The notes: a model not told the origin generated them from the sequence alone. Shown: positions 9,177-18,820, numbered from the stretch's first letter. The stretch is 64,000 nt of DNA from Saprospiraceae bacterium (GCA_016715985.1 JADJXD010000001.1:2666001-2730000); one strand, 5' to 3'. Numbers and translations are program-made.

Positions 9177-10247
9177 TTACAAAACTTCTTCTCCCTTCAT
9201 TTTTTCAGCATTTTCCGCCATCTGAAGTGATTGTATAATTTCATCCAAATCACCTTCTACAATCCGATCCAGATTATACAATGTAAGATTTATCCGATGG
9301 TCTGTAACACGATTCTGCGGATAATTATAGGTGCGTATTTTATCAGAGCGGTCACCGGTTCCGACTAATGACCTACGTTTATCTTTTTGTTCAGTATAAG
9401 TTTTTTCTCTGGCCGCTTCCTGAATTTTTACAAACAAACGCTGCATCGCTATCTCCCGGTTTTTGTGCTGTGATCGGGAATCCGTACTTTCTGCTACAAT
9501 ACCTGTAGGAATATGTGTAAATCTTACACCGGATTCTGTTTTGTTGACGTGCTGTCCACCCGCTCCCTGCGCTCTGAAAGTGTCTGTTTTGAGATCATCT
9601 TTTCTAATGTCAATTTCTTCTTCTTCCCATTTAGGCATGACCACAACGGTTGCTGCAGATGTGTGTACCCGACCCTGAGATTCTGTTTTAGGTACACGTT
9701 GAACCCGGTGAGCTCCGGATTCAAACTTGAGTTTTCCATATAGGTCATCACCAAAAACCTCCATCACAATTTTGTTATACCCACCGGAAGTGCCGGGATT
9801 TTCATCAATTATTTCTGTTTTCCAGCCTTTGGATTCAAAATATTTGCTGTACATTTTAAATAAGTCACCGGCAAAAATACTTGCTTCATCGCCCCCGGTT
9901 CCGGAACGGATTTCCAGTATCACGTCTTTGGAATCTTCGGGTTCTTTAGGTATCAGGAGGTATTTTATATGCTTGTCCAACTCAACCTGTAACGGGAGTA
10001 GTTGAGAGAGTTCAAGATCTGCCATTTCACGCATCTCCGGATCCTGATCTTTCTGCATTTCTTTAGCTTCTGTGATTCCGGCTGTCACTTTTTTGTATTC
10101 AATAAAACTGTCCACTAAAGCCTTTATATCTTTATATTCTTTATTGATTTTGGCAAACTGTTTCATGTCTGAAAGTACTTCAGGGTCTGATAGTTTTTCT
10201 TCCAGATAATAAAACCGATCCTGAATAGCTTCTAATTTGTCGAGCAT
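9177..10247 (-). CDS. prfA: Peptide chain release factor 1
   Basis: Recognises UAA and UAG stop codons and triggers peptide release. The 356-residue protein has the N-terminal coiled-coil and domain 2, the RF1 block 'VQRVPKTESQGRVHTS', and the catalytic GGQ at residues 230-232 within 'AQGAGGQHVNKTES'. Absence of the internal frameshift seen in RF2 genes and the overall length support RF1. It is a single gene facing the LptF/G permease, with 27 bp between stop codons and no clear terminator. Confidence 0.96.
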   Translation of the reverse strand: MLDKLEAIQDRFYYLEEKLSDPEVLSDMKQFAKINKEYKDIKALVDSFIEYKKVTAGITEAKEMQKDQDPEMREMADLELSQLLPLQVELDKHIKYLLIPKEPEDSKDVILEIRSGTGGDEASIFAGDLFKMYSKYFESKGWKTEIIDENPGTSGGYNKIVMEVFGDDLYGKLKFESGAHRVQRVPKTESQGRVHTSAATVVVMPKWEEEEIDIRKDDLKTDTFRAQGAGGQHVNKTESGVRFTHIPTGIVAESTDSRSQHKNREIAMQRLFVKIQEAAREKTYTEQKDKRRSLVGTGDRSDKIRTYNYPQNRVTDHRINLTLYNLDRIVEGDLDEIIQSLQMAENAEKMKGEEVL

Positions 10248-10355
10248 AACGAAAATAAATTTGACTGCAAAACTAATAAGATTACTTTAAAGTCTGCTCT
10301 TTTGTGAATAAGTCTCTTACAATGGAGTCTGTAAGTGTTAGATATGTTGTACAGT

Positions 10356-11198
10356 TCAGAAACATCTCTTTTTGATCCATTCCACTATTATCTGAACGAT
10401 TTCTTCTTTTTCAGGTTCGTGAAGTATCTCATGATAGAGACCTTCGAACAATTGGATGGTTTTGTCTTTGGAAGAAATATTATCATACATCCATTGGCTG
10501 CCTAAAGGATCAGTAAGCTTATCGCCCGTACCATGAAGTATCAATGCAGTTAAATTAAACTGCCCGAAATGTGATTGTACATATTGCATATTTTTCAACA
10601 ATTCTGATCCGAGTCTGGCCTTTGTACCTTCATGGTATATCAGCGGGTCGTTAATGTAAGCATCTTTAATCTCAGGAATTCGAGACATAAATGTCGGGTC
10701 TAATTTGACAGTCTTTAGTTTGGGTGCGAAGGTGCTCAACAGTCCTGATATTTTCCGTATAAACGGTGAGATGTTATCATCAATTTTTAGTGCACCGGCA
10801 GAAGAAATAAATCCTTTTATTTTGGAATTTTTATTCTGAATCAAATATTTGACACTTATCAGACTACCCATACTATGACCCATCAGAAATGTTGGTAAAT
10901 CTTCCTGCATAAAATGTTTTAAAAAAATATCAAGGTCCTCAGTATATTGATCAAATGAATGAATATAAGCTCTCTCTCCCTCTGATTTACCATGACCACG
11001 CAAATCAAAAGTAAAAAAATTAAATCCTGATGTGTTCAATTGTTGAGACAGCCAATTATATCTTTCTGAATGTTCGGCATATCCATGTACTAAAAAAATA
11101 TTCGCAACCGGATGATTATCCGTTTTGTATGACCTGCAAACTAATTTCAGATCATCTTCAGTGCTTAAAGTTTGTGTTATGACATTACTTACTCTCAT
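10356..11198 (-). CDS. Alpha/beta hydrolase, monoacylglycerol-lipase-like
   Basis: Predicted cytoplasmic serine hydrolase (Hydrolase_4/lysophospholipase type), probably acting on monoacylglycerols or lysolipids. The 280 residues show 'LVHGYAEHSERY' (oxyanion region), the nucleophile elbow GHSMGS, the acid in 'HGTGDKLTDP' and the histidine in 'YHEILHE'. There is no signal peptide. Its start overlaps the end of the upstream LTA-synthase-like gene by 14 bp, so the two are probably translated from one message. The true substrate cannot be read from sequence. Confidence 0.82.
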   Translation of the reverse strand: MRVSNVITQTLSTEDDLKLVCRSYKTDNHPVANIFLVHGYAEHSERYNWLSQQLNTSGFNFFTFDLRGHGKSEGERAYIHSFDQYTEDLDIFLKHFMQEDLPTFLMGHSMGSLISVKYLIQNKNSKIKGFISSAGALKIDDNISPFIRKISGLLSTFAPKLKTVKLDPTFMSRIPEIKDAYINDPLIYHEGTKARLGSELLKNMQYVQSHFGQFNLTALILHGTGDKLTDPLGSQWMYDNISSKDKTIQLFEGLYHEILHEPEKEEIVQIIVEWIKKRCF

Positions 11199-13104
11199 AA
11201 TCCTTCATTAACTTTTGTAAATATATTTTTATAAAATCCATTTTGTCAGGACATCCGGGAGTTGAAAATATCATTGCAGATTTATCCATTGAAAATATCT
11301 GAACGCCGCATTCATCCACTCTTCCCATTCCATTATTGAAAACATAAAATGCATACGGATCATTTATTTTTGCAAATATATCTTTACTGAATATAAATCT
11401 TTCAGATTTTTTTCCGATTTGATGAAGGATTGTAACAGGGATATCTGTTTGAGATATGGGCTTATTAATAATGCTGTCTTTTAAAATGACTCCCCCTGAA
11501 AACAATAAAGGTATTCTGAATTTTTCTGCTTCCTGATTTTCATGATAGCCCGGAATTCTGGCTCCATGGTCTGAGACAATCACTACCAATAAGTTTTTCC
11601 ATAATTCAGTGGCGCTCAGACTATCCAGAAAATTACCTAAAGATTGGTCTGTGTAGTGAGCAGCACTTAAAAACAAAGACTCATCATCGATTCCTTTCCA
11701 GGTTGATTCAACGGGTATATCATATGGGGGATGACTACTCAAAGTAAGAATACCACTGACGAATGGTTGTTTGATTACTTTCAGATCTGCCAACACTTTG
11801 TCAAAGATGAGGTGGTCATGTACTCCCCATTTGGCGTTGAATGATTCTGATGGGAAAAAACTTTTATCCACAATTTTTTGAAATCCGGATGATAGTAAAT
11901 AAGAATTCATACCGGCAAATTTGATGTCACCACCGTAATAAAAGACAGATGTGTAATCTTCAAAGTAAGGTATCAATGAAGGTAACTTTTCGGATTTCTT
12001 CTGCTCCATCATGACAGAGCTTTGGGGCTGTGCCGGATATCCGCTGAATACGCTCACCAGACCTTTATCCGTTCTGTCACCACTAGCGTAAGTATTGGGG
12101 AAATACAAAGATTTTTTGATCCATTTATTTAGTTGCGGGGTTATCTCTTTACCTTTAAAGGATTGATGAATCATACCCGCAGAAAAGCTTTCCAAAAGAA
12201 TGAATAGTATATTTGGTTGTTGACTTTTGATCCATATTTCATCAGACACTTCAGGATGGCTAAAGTGTTCCGCAAAAAGACTGTCACATTCATCAGGTAA
12301 ATAAAAATTGTATTGATTAGTCAGTTTGCCGGATTGTAAGGTAGAATAGATAAGATTCCAAACCGGATTGACAGCGCTGTGATTAGCAAACATTTTATTG
12401 CTGAAATAGGCAGAACCGGGTCTGATCGGCGATAAATCCACTCCCCCTCTGACAGGAATAATTAACAAGGCTGCAAAAAAGATCCAAGCCGGAACAAAGT
12501 CTATATTCATAGTAAAATTGGGTTCCATCCGGAATAACTTAAAAAGAAATAAACCGATCAGAAGCAGCGCTGAAATAAGAGCAGTAAAAAGAAAATATTG
12601 TTTCCAACTGATAAATTCTGCTGCCTCAGCCGGAGTACTCAGGTACCTGAATATTGTATTGTCCAAAGGAAATCCCCATTCAGCATATAAAAGTACATTA
12701 ATTGTGTAAATAATAGTCAGAAAGATGGTTACACAAGCACTAAAATAGAGAAAAATGGTCTTAAAATTGCGAGGGAAAAAAAATGAAAAAATAAATATGA
12801 TAAGGAATACCATTGAAATGTAAGCGGAGAGAGATAAATCCAGATAACTTCCGTAGATGAAACTACTGAATAATTCTTCAGGACTTAAAGTTTTACTTTG
12901 AATATAATGGAAGCTCAGAAAAATGAATCTTGCTGACCAAGAGAATAGCAGCCAGAATAATAAATACTTCACCAGAAAGCTGAAAATAGAAAGGGAAGCT
13001 TTAACAAATTTATTCCGGATAATCATTATACTTATATATTGGAAAATGCGAACAAAGTTCGTGTATTTCCTTCGTATTGGAGCATAAATAATAGAATGTT
13101 TCAA
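11185..13104 (-). CDS. LTA synthase-like membrane sulfatase/phosphatase-superfamily protein
   Basis: Inner-membrane protein of the alkaline phosphatase superfamily, of the kind that transfers phosphoglycerol or phosphoethanolamine to envelope glycans or lipids. Five hydrophobic segments occupy about residues 30-220. An extracellular catalytic domain follows, with 'NILFILLESFSAG', the nucleophile region 'ASGDRTDKGLVSVFSGYP' (candidate Thr) and the metal motif 'VSDHGARIPG'. The Met at 13026 (MIIRNKF, 26 residues in) is a good alternative start directly before the first membrane segment. It is followed with 14 bp overlap by the hydrolase. Substrate unknown. Confidence 0.8.
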   Translation of the reverse strand: MKHSIIYAPIRRKYTNFVRIFQYISIMIIRNKFVKASLSIFSFLVKYLLFWLLFSWSARFIFLSFHYIQSKTLSPEELFSSFIYGSYLDLSLSAYISMVFLIIFIFSFFFPRNFKTIFLYFSACVTIFLTIIYTINVLLYAEWGFPLDNTIFRYLSTPAEAAEFISWKQYFLFTALISALLLIGLFLFKLFRMEPNFTMNIDFVPAWIFFAALLIIPVRGGVDLSPIRPGSAYFSNKMFANHSAVNPVWNLIYSTLQSGKLTNQYNFYLPDECDSLFAEHFSHPEVSDEIWIKSQQPNILFILLESFSAGMIHQSFKGKEITPQLNKWIKKSLYFPNTYASGDRTDKGLVSVFSGYPAQPQSSVMMEQKKSEKLPSLIPYFEDYTSVFYYGGDIKFAGMNSYLLSSGFQKIVDKSFFPSESFNAKWGVHDHLIFDKVLADLKVIKQPFVSGILTLSSHPPYDIPVESTWKGIDDESLFLSAAHYTDQSLGNFLDSLSATELWKNLLVVIVSDHGARIPGYHENQEAEKFRIPLLFSGGVILKDSIINKPISQTDIPVTILHQIGKKSERFIFSKDIFAKINDPYAFYVFNNGMGRVDECGVQIFSMDKSAMIFSTPGCPDKMDFIKIYLQKLMKDYESK

Positions 13105-13123
13105 TTAGGAATTTCACATTCTT

Positions 13124-13160
13124 AAAAAAGCCGGTTACAGGTATTTAAACCTTCACCGGC
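13124..13160 (-). terminator. Intrinsic terminator after the DUF2853 gene (minus strand)
   Basis: Read on the minus strand, GCCGGT and ACCGGC arms (13155-13160 and 13130-13135) enclose a loop with a further small AGGT/ACCT pairing, and a run of six T follows (plus-strand A run 13124-13129). It lies 41 bp beyond the DUF2853 stop codon and would separate that gene from the LTA-synthase-like gene. Confidence 0.7.
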
Positions 13161-13200
13161 ACTGTATATTGATCTCTTTACGAACAGACTACCTTATCAA

Positions 13201-13539
13201 TCAGGCGTAAACAGACTCTTTTTTGAATTTTTTAACCAGAAGTGCGTAAAATACTGCTCTGTGTTTACTTCTGTTAGAACTTCCCATTGCATCTACGGCT
13301 TCCTGTATAGCAGCATCCAATGCAGGACCGTCAGTCAAACCGAGTTTTTTGATAAGAAAATTAGTTTTAATTCTGTTCAATTCATCAGGATCAGAACTGG
13401 AAACCAGTGAAGCATCGCCCAAATAGATAGATGGGCCTAACCCTTTTGCAACTTTTGTTAATAGTTCATCACTTACGGACAATTTCAGCTCTTTAACGGC
13501 AGCTTTGTAAGTGTCTAGTTTTTCATCAAATTTACTCAT
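13201..13539 (-). CDS. DUF2853 family protein
   Basis: A 112-residue soluble alpha-helical protein of unknown function, recognised by the DUF2853 pattern: 'MSKFDEKLDTYK' at the start, 'AKGLGPSIYLGDASLVSSSD' in the middle and 'NFLIKKLGL' plus a basic C-terminal helix. The family is common in Bacteroidota and some Proteobacteria. It is a monocistronic gene between a terminator and a 300 bp non-coding region. Confidence 0.8.
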   Translation of the reverse strand: MSKFDEKLDTYKAAVKELKLSVSDELLTKVAKGLGPSIYLGDASLVSSSDPDELNRIKTNFLIKKLGLTDGPALDAAIQEAVDAMGSSNRSKHRAVFYALLVKKFKKESVYA

Positions 13540-13846
13540 TTTTAAAAATTTAATAGTTATAAAATAAATTACAGTAAAATTAATATTCTTTGGGTTTTCT
13601 TGTGCAATTTAAACGTATAATTTTTACCGATAATTGTAGGATTACGGGGTATACAGAAAAATTGAGAAGCGGGGTTTTATTATTTTATCAAAGTGTAGAT
13701 AAAATACAGCACAATTATACAAAATAGTAAGATTAAGAAGAAGTTTTATGGTTTTTTATTAGTTGGTCAGGTGTCTTTCTTTCTTTGATAACGAATTGTT
13801 TAGCTATAACATTAACTTTAAAGCTAAATTGCTGATATTTGCGCCC
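13540..13846. other. Divergent intergenic region, no gene seen
   Basis: About 300 AT-rich bases between the leftward DUF2853 gene and the rightward membrane-protein gene. It should hold both promoters, but no full TTTG/TAnnTTTG pair could be assigned. An in-frame upstream ATG at 13763 would add 28 residues to the next gene, but those residues do not resemble a coding N-terminus. Confidence 0.4.
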
Positions 13847-14512
13847 ATGTACAGATCGATAGCTAATTTTGTTTCCATCATTTTTCACCCGTTGTTTGTA
13901 ATCAGCTATGTGTTTTCATTTTTAATGGTAGCAAATCCATGGTTATTCGGGTATAACGATGACAAATCCAAAGGTTTGTTGATTATATCTGTCTTGACAT
14001 TATCTGTTATGTTCCCGCTGATTTCAATTTTTATGATGAGAGCATTGGGCTTGATTTCCGGATTGAAGATGGCAGATAAAAAGGAACGCATCGGACCTTT
14101 GATAGCTACAGGACTATTTTATTTGTGGCTGTATGTCAACATTCGAAAAAATGATATGGTGCCGGAAGCGTTCAGCTTTTTTTTACTCGGAACGGTAATC
14201 GCCTTATTTATGGGGCTTTTTTTGAATAGTTTTACAAAAATCAGTTTACACACCATTGGTGCAGGTGGTTTTCTGGCCGGTGTTTTTTTAATCGGTTATA
14301 ATTTTACTTATGGGAGATTTGAAGTGTTTTTACCTTTTATCCGGAAATTGTATATTGTAAGTACGGATCTTGTTATCCTTGTTGTTATATTGATTGCAGG
14401 ACTTGTCGGAACCAGCAGGTTGTATCTGAAAGTTCATTCAGAGGACGAAATTTACGGTGGATACATGGTAGGAATTATAGCGCAGATTTTAGCATATAGA
14501 ATATTTTTTTAG
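13847..14512 (+). CDS. PAP2-like multi-pass membrane protein
   Basis: A 221-residue integral membrane protein with about six hydrophobic segments. Bacteroidota homologues are often labelled PA-phosphatase related. It has HPLF near the N-terminus, 'MADKKERIGP' after the second segment and 'HSEDEIYGGYMVG' near the end; the last resembles the histidine-containing C-terminal motif of PAP2 enzymes. The full phosphatase signature is not evident, so catalytic activity is uncertain. The start at 13847 (MYRSIANFVS) is preferred over the upstream ATG because it begins directly before the first membrane helix. It lies 19 bp before dapD. Confidence 0.6.
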   Translation: MYRSIANFVSIIFHPLFVISYVFSFLMVANPWLFGYNDDKSKGLLIISVLTLSVMFPLISIFMMRALGLISGLKMADKKERIGPLIATGLFYLWLYVNIRKNDMVPEAFSFFLLGTVIALFMGLFLNSFTKISLHTIGAGGFLAGVFLIGYNFTYGRFEVFLPFIRKLYIVSTDLVILVVILIAGLVGTSRLYLKVHSEDEIYGGYMVGIIAQILAYRIFF

Positions 14513-14531
14513 TAAATAATTATTGTATTGA

Positions 14532-15347
14532 ATGGATGAGTTAAAACAAAATGTAGAGAAAATTTGGAATGACCGTGATTTGCTCAAAAGCCAGGATTCC
14601 AAAGATATTATAGAATCGGTCATCTCTCTTTTAGACAATGGAAAACTTAGGGTAGCAGAACCAATAGAAGGGGGCTGGCAAGTAAATGACTGGGTTAAAA
14701 AAGCAGTGATTTTATATTTTCCTATCCGCCAGATGGAAACTATTCAGGTAGGACCCTTTGAGTTTCATGACAAAATTCCGCTAAAAAATAATTATGCATC
14801 TCAAGGTGTAAGGGTCGTTCCTCATGCCATTGCAAGGTATGGTGCATTCCTGGAACAGGGTGTGATCATGATGCCCAGTTATGTTAATATTGGTGCTTAT
14901 GTCGGTTCCGGCACGATGGTGGATACATGGGCTACTGTGGGATCCTGTGCACAAATAGGTCGCCACGTACACCTATCCGGTGGAGTAGGAATCGGAGGTG
15001 TTTTAGAGCCGGTTCAGGCCAGTCCTACGATTATAGAAGACAACTGTTTTATCGGATCCAGATGCATTATTGTTGAAGGTGTCCGGGTTCGTAAAGAAGC
15101 AGTTTTAGGTGCAAATGTTGTGTTAACACAATCTACACATATCATTGATGTAACGGGTAAAGAACCAATTCATTATAAAGGTGAAGTTCCTGAAAGATCG
15201 GTTGTGATCCCCGGCAGTTATACAAAATCTTTTCCTGCCGGAAATTATCAGGTAAATTGTGCTTTAATCATCGGTAAACGAAAAGAAAGTACCGATACCA
15301 AAGTATCGCTGAATGATGCACTACGGGATTATGATGTGGCTGTGTAG
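14532..15347 (+). CDS. dapD: 2,3,4,5-tetrahydropyridine-2,6-dicarboxylate N-succinyltransferase
   Basis: Succinylates tetrahydrodipicolinate in the succinylase branch of lysine and diaminopimelate synthesis. The 271-residue protein has the helical N-terminal domain and then the left-handed beta-helix: 'RVVPHAIARYGAFLEQGVIMMPSYVNIGAYVG', 'VDTWATVGSCAQIG', 'HLSGGVGIGGVLEP' and 'EDNCFIGSRCIIVEGV'. Length matches E. coli DapD (274). No other dap genes are adjacent; DacB downstream also acts in cell-wall metabolism. Confidence 0.96.
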   Translation: MDELKQNVEKIWNDRDLLKSQDSKDIIESVISLLDNGKLRVAEPIEGGWQVNDWVKKAVILYFPIRQMETIQVGPFEFHDKIPLKNNYASQGVRVVPHAIARYGAFLEQGVIMMPSYVNIGAYVGSGTMVDTWATVGSCAQIGRHVHLSGGVGIGGVLEPVQASPTIIEDNCFIGSRCIIVEGVRVRKEAVLGANVVLTQSTHIIDVTGKEPIHYKGEVPERSVVIPGSYTKSFPAGNYQVNCALIIGKRKESTDTKVSLNDALRDYDVAV

Positions 15348-15420
15348 TGTTTTGATTTGGTAATAAGAAGCCGATTAAATAAAAATTCTTTGCCGGTATT
15401 TGTGAAAGGAATACATAAAA

Positions 15421-16746
15421 ATGAAGTTGAGACTTTTATTTATCATAATATTTCCGATATTCACTTTAGTGTTCTTAAGTTCCTGCCGAACCACTAAAAC
15501 AGTTATTCCTGTACTTACTTTTGAGCAGTTGATCAGAAAGGAACTGGACTCATCACAGGTATTGAAATCGGCTTTTTCAGGATTGGTCATGTATGATATC
15601 AGTGAAAATAAAACCATCTTCCATCAGAATGAAGATAAGTATTTTGTTCCTGCATCTAACGTAAAAATTTTAACCTTGTACTCCTGTTTAAAAGTTTTGG
15701 GAGACAGTATTCCATCGTTGAGATATATAGAAAATGACAGTACTTTGATATTTTGGGGTTTGGGAGATCCGACGATCCTGAATCCTGAATTTCCAGAGTC
15801 GCCGGTGATTAACTTTCTCAGAGCCAGAAGCAATAAAAGGTTGATATATTCAGATGCCAATTTTGACATGCCTCATTTTGGAAAAGGATGGATGTGGGAT
15901 GATTATCGCTATCCTTTTCAGACTGAAATATCGCCATTACCGGTTTATGGAAATCTTGTTGAACTATTTTTGGATACGGATACTGTCATTGTTTTTCCTG
16001 AAGTATTTGCTCCCGGATTGTCCATAAAAGATACGTTACGATCTGCGTTTGGTCGGAATGTACATCAAAATACTTTTGTAGTTCCTACATCCAGATTGTC
16101 AGGAGCATCCCGCACTTATCATATTCCATTTATTACCGGAGCGGCATTGACAACAACACTTTTATCTGATGCGCTAGAAAGTGTAGTACATTATAATCCG
16201 GTTCCATTATCTTCAGATGCCCGCTTATTAATGGGAACTTCAATGGATACTGTTCTGAAAGTTATGATGAATGAGAGTGATAATTTTCGGGCCGAACAAC
16301 TATTAATCGGATTGACTTCAGACATTTCAGATACTTTAAGGTCAGAAATCGGAATAAAATATATGTTGGAAAATCATTTTCAATATATTGACCCGCCTTT
16401 GAAATGGGTGGACGGATCGGGACTCTCAAGGTACAATCTGATGACGCCATCGGCTTTTTTAATCCTTTTGAAAGAGCTTTATGAAACAATGCCTTTTGAG
16501 AATCTGCAAAAATATTTTAATTACAAAAGTATTCGTAATCCAATTGATTCACGTAAGAAAATTGAACAGTTTATATACGCCAAATCAGGTAGTATGTCCG
16601 GGGTTTTTAACCTGAGCGGATACCTTTATACCAAATCCGGCAAACCCATATTGTTTAGTTTCATGAATAATAATTTTAACGAACCCGTTTTAAAAGTCAG
16701 AGAGGAAGTGGAGCGGATTTTAAAGGAAGTGCATGAGAAGTACTGA
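15421..16746 (+). CDS. dacB: D-alanyl-D-alanine carboxypeptidase/endopeptidase, PBP4 type (S13), lipoprotein
   Basis: Low-molecular-weight penicillin-binding protein that trims or cleaves peptidoglycan peptides. It starts with a lipoprotein signal peptide whose lipobox is LSSC, with the lipid-modified Cys at residue 22. Family motifs are SxxK at Ser79 (ASNVK), SxN in 'DGSGLSRYN' (Ser-Arg-Tyr-Asn region) and the KTG equivalent 'KSGSM' near residue 383. The 441 residues include the extra domain inserted between SxxK and SxN. It converges on the HNH gene with 7 bp between stop codons. Confidence 0.9.
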   Translation: MKLRLLFIIIFPIFTLVFLSSCRTTKTVIPVLTFEQLIRKELDSSQVLKSAFSGLVMYDISENKTIFHQNEDKYFVPASNVKILTLYSCLKVLGDSIPSLRYIENDSTLIFWGLGDPTILNPEFPESPVINFLRARSNKRLIYSDANFDMPHFGKGWMWDDYRYPFQTEISPLPVYGNLVELFLDTDTVIVFPEVFAPGLSIKDTLRSAFGRNVHQNTFVVPTSRLSGASRTYHIPFITGAALTTTLLSDALESVVHYNPVPLSSDARLLMGTSMDTVLKVMMNESDNFRAEQLLIGLTSDISDTLRSEIGIKYMLENHFQYIDPPLKWVDGSGLSRYNLMTPSAFLILLKELYETMPFENLQKYFNYKSIRNPIDSRKKIEQFIYAKSGSMSGVFNLSGYLYTKSGKPILFSFMNNNFNEPVLKVREEVERILKEVHEKY

Positions 16747-16753
16747 AATGTTT

Positions 16754-17320
16754 TTATTCATTTTTTAATCCAATGTTTAGGGTCAACTCATTTGGTTTTG
16801 GAAACTTGGTAGGTAAGAGATCGATTCGGAAAGGTAATTCAAGCTCTTGCAATTCTTCTATTTTTTTGTCAAGTAGTCCGTTTTGAGAGCAAAAATTAAA
16901 TGTCAGTTTCAAGTACCGTCTTATAATCATTAAGGGTAAAAATTTATTTCTGCAGTTCATCCATTCCATTAAATCTTTTTTACCTTTTGAACTGTTACAG
17001 AATCTGCATGCAAAAATCAGGTTTTCTGCATTGTCCTGACCACCATATTTTTGAGGAAAAATATGGTCTAATGTTAGTTTTTCGGTAGAACCACAATAGT
17101 TGCAAATTTGTCCTGTCAACAATTTTACTTTTTCATCATCAAAAATAGTTCGGATATTCATAGTTCCATCTTTCAATCCTTTGAACAACTTGGCTCTGAT
17201 CATAAAATTGAACATTGAATATTTTTCCTGATTTTTTTCAATTGCGGAGTGCGCCATTGCCAGATTTGCATATGAATAATAAATTAATTCTTTTACGGTT
17301 TCCGGTTTCTGTTTTGCCAT
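16754..17320 (-). CDS. HNH endonuclease family protein
   Basis: A 188-residue predicted nuclease with a compact HNH/zinc-finger core: CNYCGS, then the catalytic 'LDHIFPQKYGG', an Asn in 'NAENLIFACRFCNSSKG', so two CxxC pairs bind one structural zinc. The N-terminal third is helical and the C-terminal third has no recognised domain. Stand-alone HNH proteins of this type occur in restriction, phage and general DNA-processing contexts. Nothing nearby indicates a restriction system or prophage, so the role is unknown. Confidence 0.75.
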   Translation of the reverse strand: MAKQKPETVKELIYYSYANLAMAHSAIEKNQEKYSMFNFMIRAKLFKGLKDGTMNIRTIFDDEKVKLLTGQICNYCGSTEKLTLDHIFPQKYGGQDNAENLIFACRFCNSSKGKKDLMEWMNCRNKFLPLMIIRRYLKLTFNFCSQNGLLDKKIEELQELELPFRIDLLPTKFPKPNELTLNIGLKNE

Positions 17321-17378
17321 TAATTATTTACTTATCAGTATTTATATTTTTAATTTTGTCTAAATCTACCCTTTTCTA

Positions 17379-18113
17379 TTATACACTTTCCAACCAGAAA
17401 TTATTAACTCCTTCCCCCTGAATCAGAGCTATCTGCTGAAGATTCAGGAGATCGAGCAAAGCGATAAATGTCACCACAGCATGAATTCTGTTTTCAAGTT
17501 TTTCAAATATGACTTCAAATTTTATTTTTTTCCCTTTGGGCAATTTGGACATGATATAGCTTTGTTGCTCTTCTGCTGTATAACTGTAGCGAACGATGTG
17601 ATGAACAGGGCGGTTTTTTTCCATTTCCTGCCTTTCCATCAGATATCGGAATGTTTGCAGTAATTTGTAAAGACTTAAAGATTCGAGTTCTACATCCACT
17701 AAGATTTTTTCGGCTATCTCTTTCAGTTCAGAAGAGACAGCTCCCCGATTGAATCTGAAATTCCGTTCGTCTTCAAGTCTGCTCATATCTTCAATGATGC
17801 TTTTGTACCTTTTGTATTCCAGCAATCTTTGGGCAAGTTCTTCTCTTGGATCAATTTCATTCCCTTGCTCATCTAACTCTTTACGGGGAATCAGCATTCT
17901 TGATTTTATTTTCATTAAAGTAGCTGCCACTAGTATAAATTCACTGGCTACGTCAATATTGAGAGATTCCAGTTGTTTGATGTAATCCAGAAAGTCATTG
18001 GTAATACTTGCAATAGGAATATCATAAATATCCAACTCATCCCGCTCAATAAAAAAAAGGAGTAAGTCAAAAGGCCCTTCGAAATGTTCAATCTTGATTT
18101 TATAAGAATCCAT
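17379..18113 (-). CDS. scpA: Segregation and condensation protein A
   Basis: Kleisin subunit of the Smc-ScpAB condensin that organises and segregates the chromosome. The 244-residue protein begins with the kleisin start 'IKIEHFEGPFDLLLFFIERDELDIYDIPI', then 'EFILVAATLMKIKSRMLIP', an acidic variable middle, and a C-terminal winged helix around 'FIALLDLLNLQQIALIQ'. scpB is not in the window. The gene is followed by the HNH gene 58 bp downstream and is divergent from the kynurenine-type operon. Confidence 0.93.
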   Translation of the reverse strand: MDSYKIKIEHFEGPFDLLLFFIERDELDIYDIPIASITNDFLDYIKQLESLNIDVASEFILVAATLMKIKSRMLIPRKELDEQGNEIDPREELAQRLLEYKRYKSIIEDMSRLEDERNFRFNRGAVSSELKEIAEKILVDVELESLSLYKLLQTFRYLMERQEMEKNRPVHHIVRYSYTAEEQQSYIMSKLPKGKKIKFEVIFEKLENRIHAVVTFIALLDLLNLQQIALIQGEGVNNFWLESV

Positions 18114-18252
18114 ATCGCAAAGATATACTTTTTCACGGACGCGGTAATCTTTGATTAAGCTGGAATGCTTAATGAATTAATCATTTTATTCTAAAAAAAA
18201 GTCTATTGAAAATGAATTTTCCCCTGAAATTGTGGTTTATTATTGTGTAAAT

Positions 18253-18292
18253 CTTCCCGCTACCCTCATTCCCTGAAGGGACGACCCACCCT
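18253..18292 (-). repeat. Solitary copy of the TCGCCC/AGGG dispersed repeat
   Basis: On the minus strand this stretch resembles the repeat unit seen near 46785-46915 and 47775-47905: a GGGTCG start, a small CCCTT/AGGG-type inverted repeat and a 'GGTAGCGGGAAG' end. It lies in the scpA/aminomuconate-deaminase intergenic region, nearly 28 kb from the other copies and in the opposite orientation. Confidence 0.55.
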
Positions 18293-18375
18293 CTATTAAG
18301 TATTTTCTGGTTTTGACAGTTAATATCTTATACACACATTCCAGACCTTAAAATCAAAATTAAGACGGATTTTTG

Positions 18376-18383
18376 TAATTTTG
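18376..18383 (+). promoter_or_regulatory. Candidate -7 element (TAATTTTG) for the kynurenine-type operon
   Basis: Exact TAnnTTTG match ending 17 bp before the ATG at 18401. No TTTG at a good -33 distance is seen, so only the -7 half is supported. Confidence 0.35.
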
Positions 18384-18400
18384 AGCAAAATTAAAGCCAG

Positions 18401-18820
18401 ATGCAGGAAAAGAATTCAGGATTACTCTCCGATAAAGCCAAACCACGGGGCAAGTATCCGCATTATAAAAAAGCGGGGCAGTTTATTTTTGTTTCCGGCA
18501 CCAGTAGCCGTCGTCCTGACAATACGTTTGAAGGTGCTGATTCTGATGAAATGGGTACCACTTATCTGGATATCAGAAAACAAACAAGAGCTGTCATAGA
18601 AAATATCAAAGCAATACTCAACGATGCCGGAGCAGATTTGTCCCATGTAGTTGATGTAACCGTATTTCTGGTAAATATGAATGATTTTGGCGGATACAAT
18701 GAAGTATATGGAGAATATTTTGATTATTCAGGTCCGGCCAGAACGACAGTAGCAGTGCATCAGCTTCCCCATCCGCATTTATTGATTGAAATAAAGGCTA
18801 CTGCTTATTTACCTTCATGA
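18401..18820 (+). CDS. RidA-family 2-aminomuconate deaminase (putative)
   Basis: A 139-residue RidA/YjgF-fold protein. The strong motifs 'KPRGKYPHYKKAG', 'FVSGTSSRRPDN', 'LVNMNDFGGYNEVY' and 'TTVAVHQLPHPHLLIEIKA' resemble aminomuconate deaminases of the 2-aminophenol/kynurenine route rather than generic RidA. It would release ammonia from 2-aminomuconate. The call is supported by its neighbours: tryptophan dioxygenase 14 bp downstream and a matching aldehyde dehydrogenase after that. It is the first gene of the apparent operon. Confidence 0.75.
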   Translation: MQEKNSGLLSDKAKPRGKYPHYKKAGQFIFVSGTSSRRPDNTFEGADSDEMGTTYLDIRKQTRAVIENIKAILNDAGADLSHVVDVTVFLVNMNDFGGYNEVYGEYFDYSGPARTTVAVHQLPHPHLLIEIKATAYLPS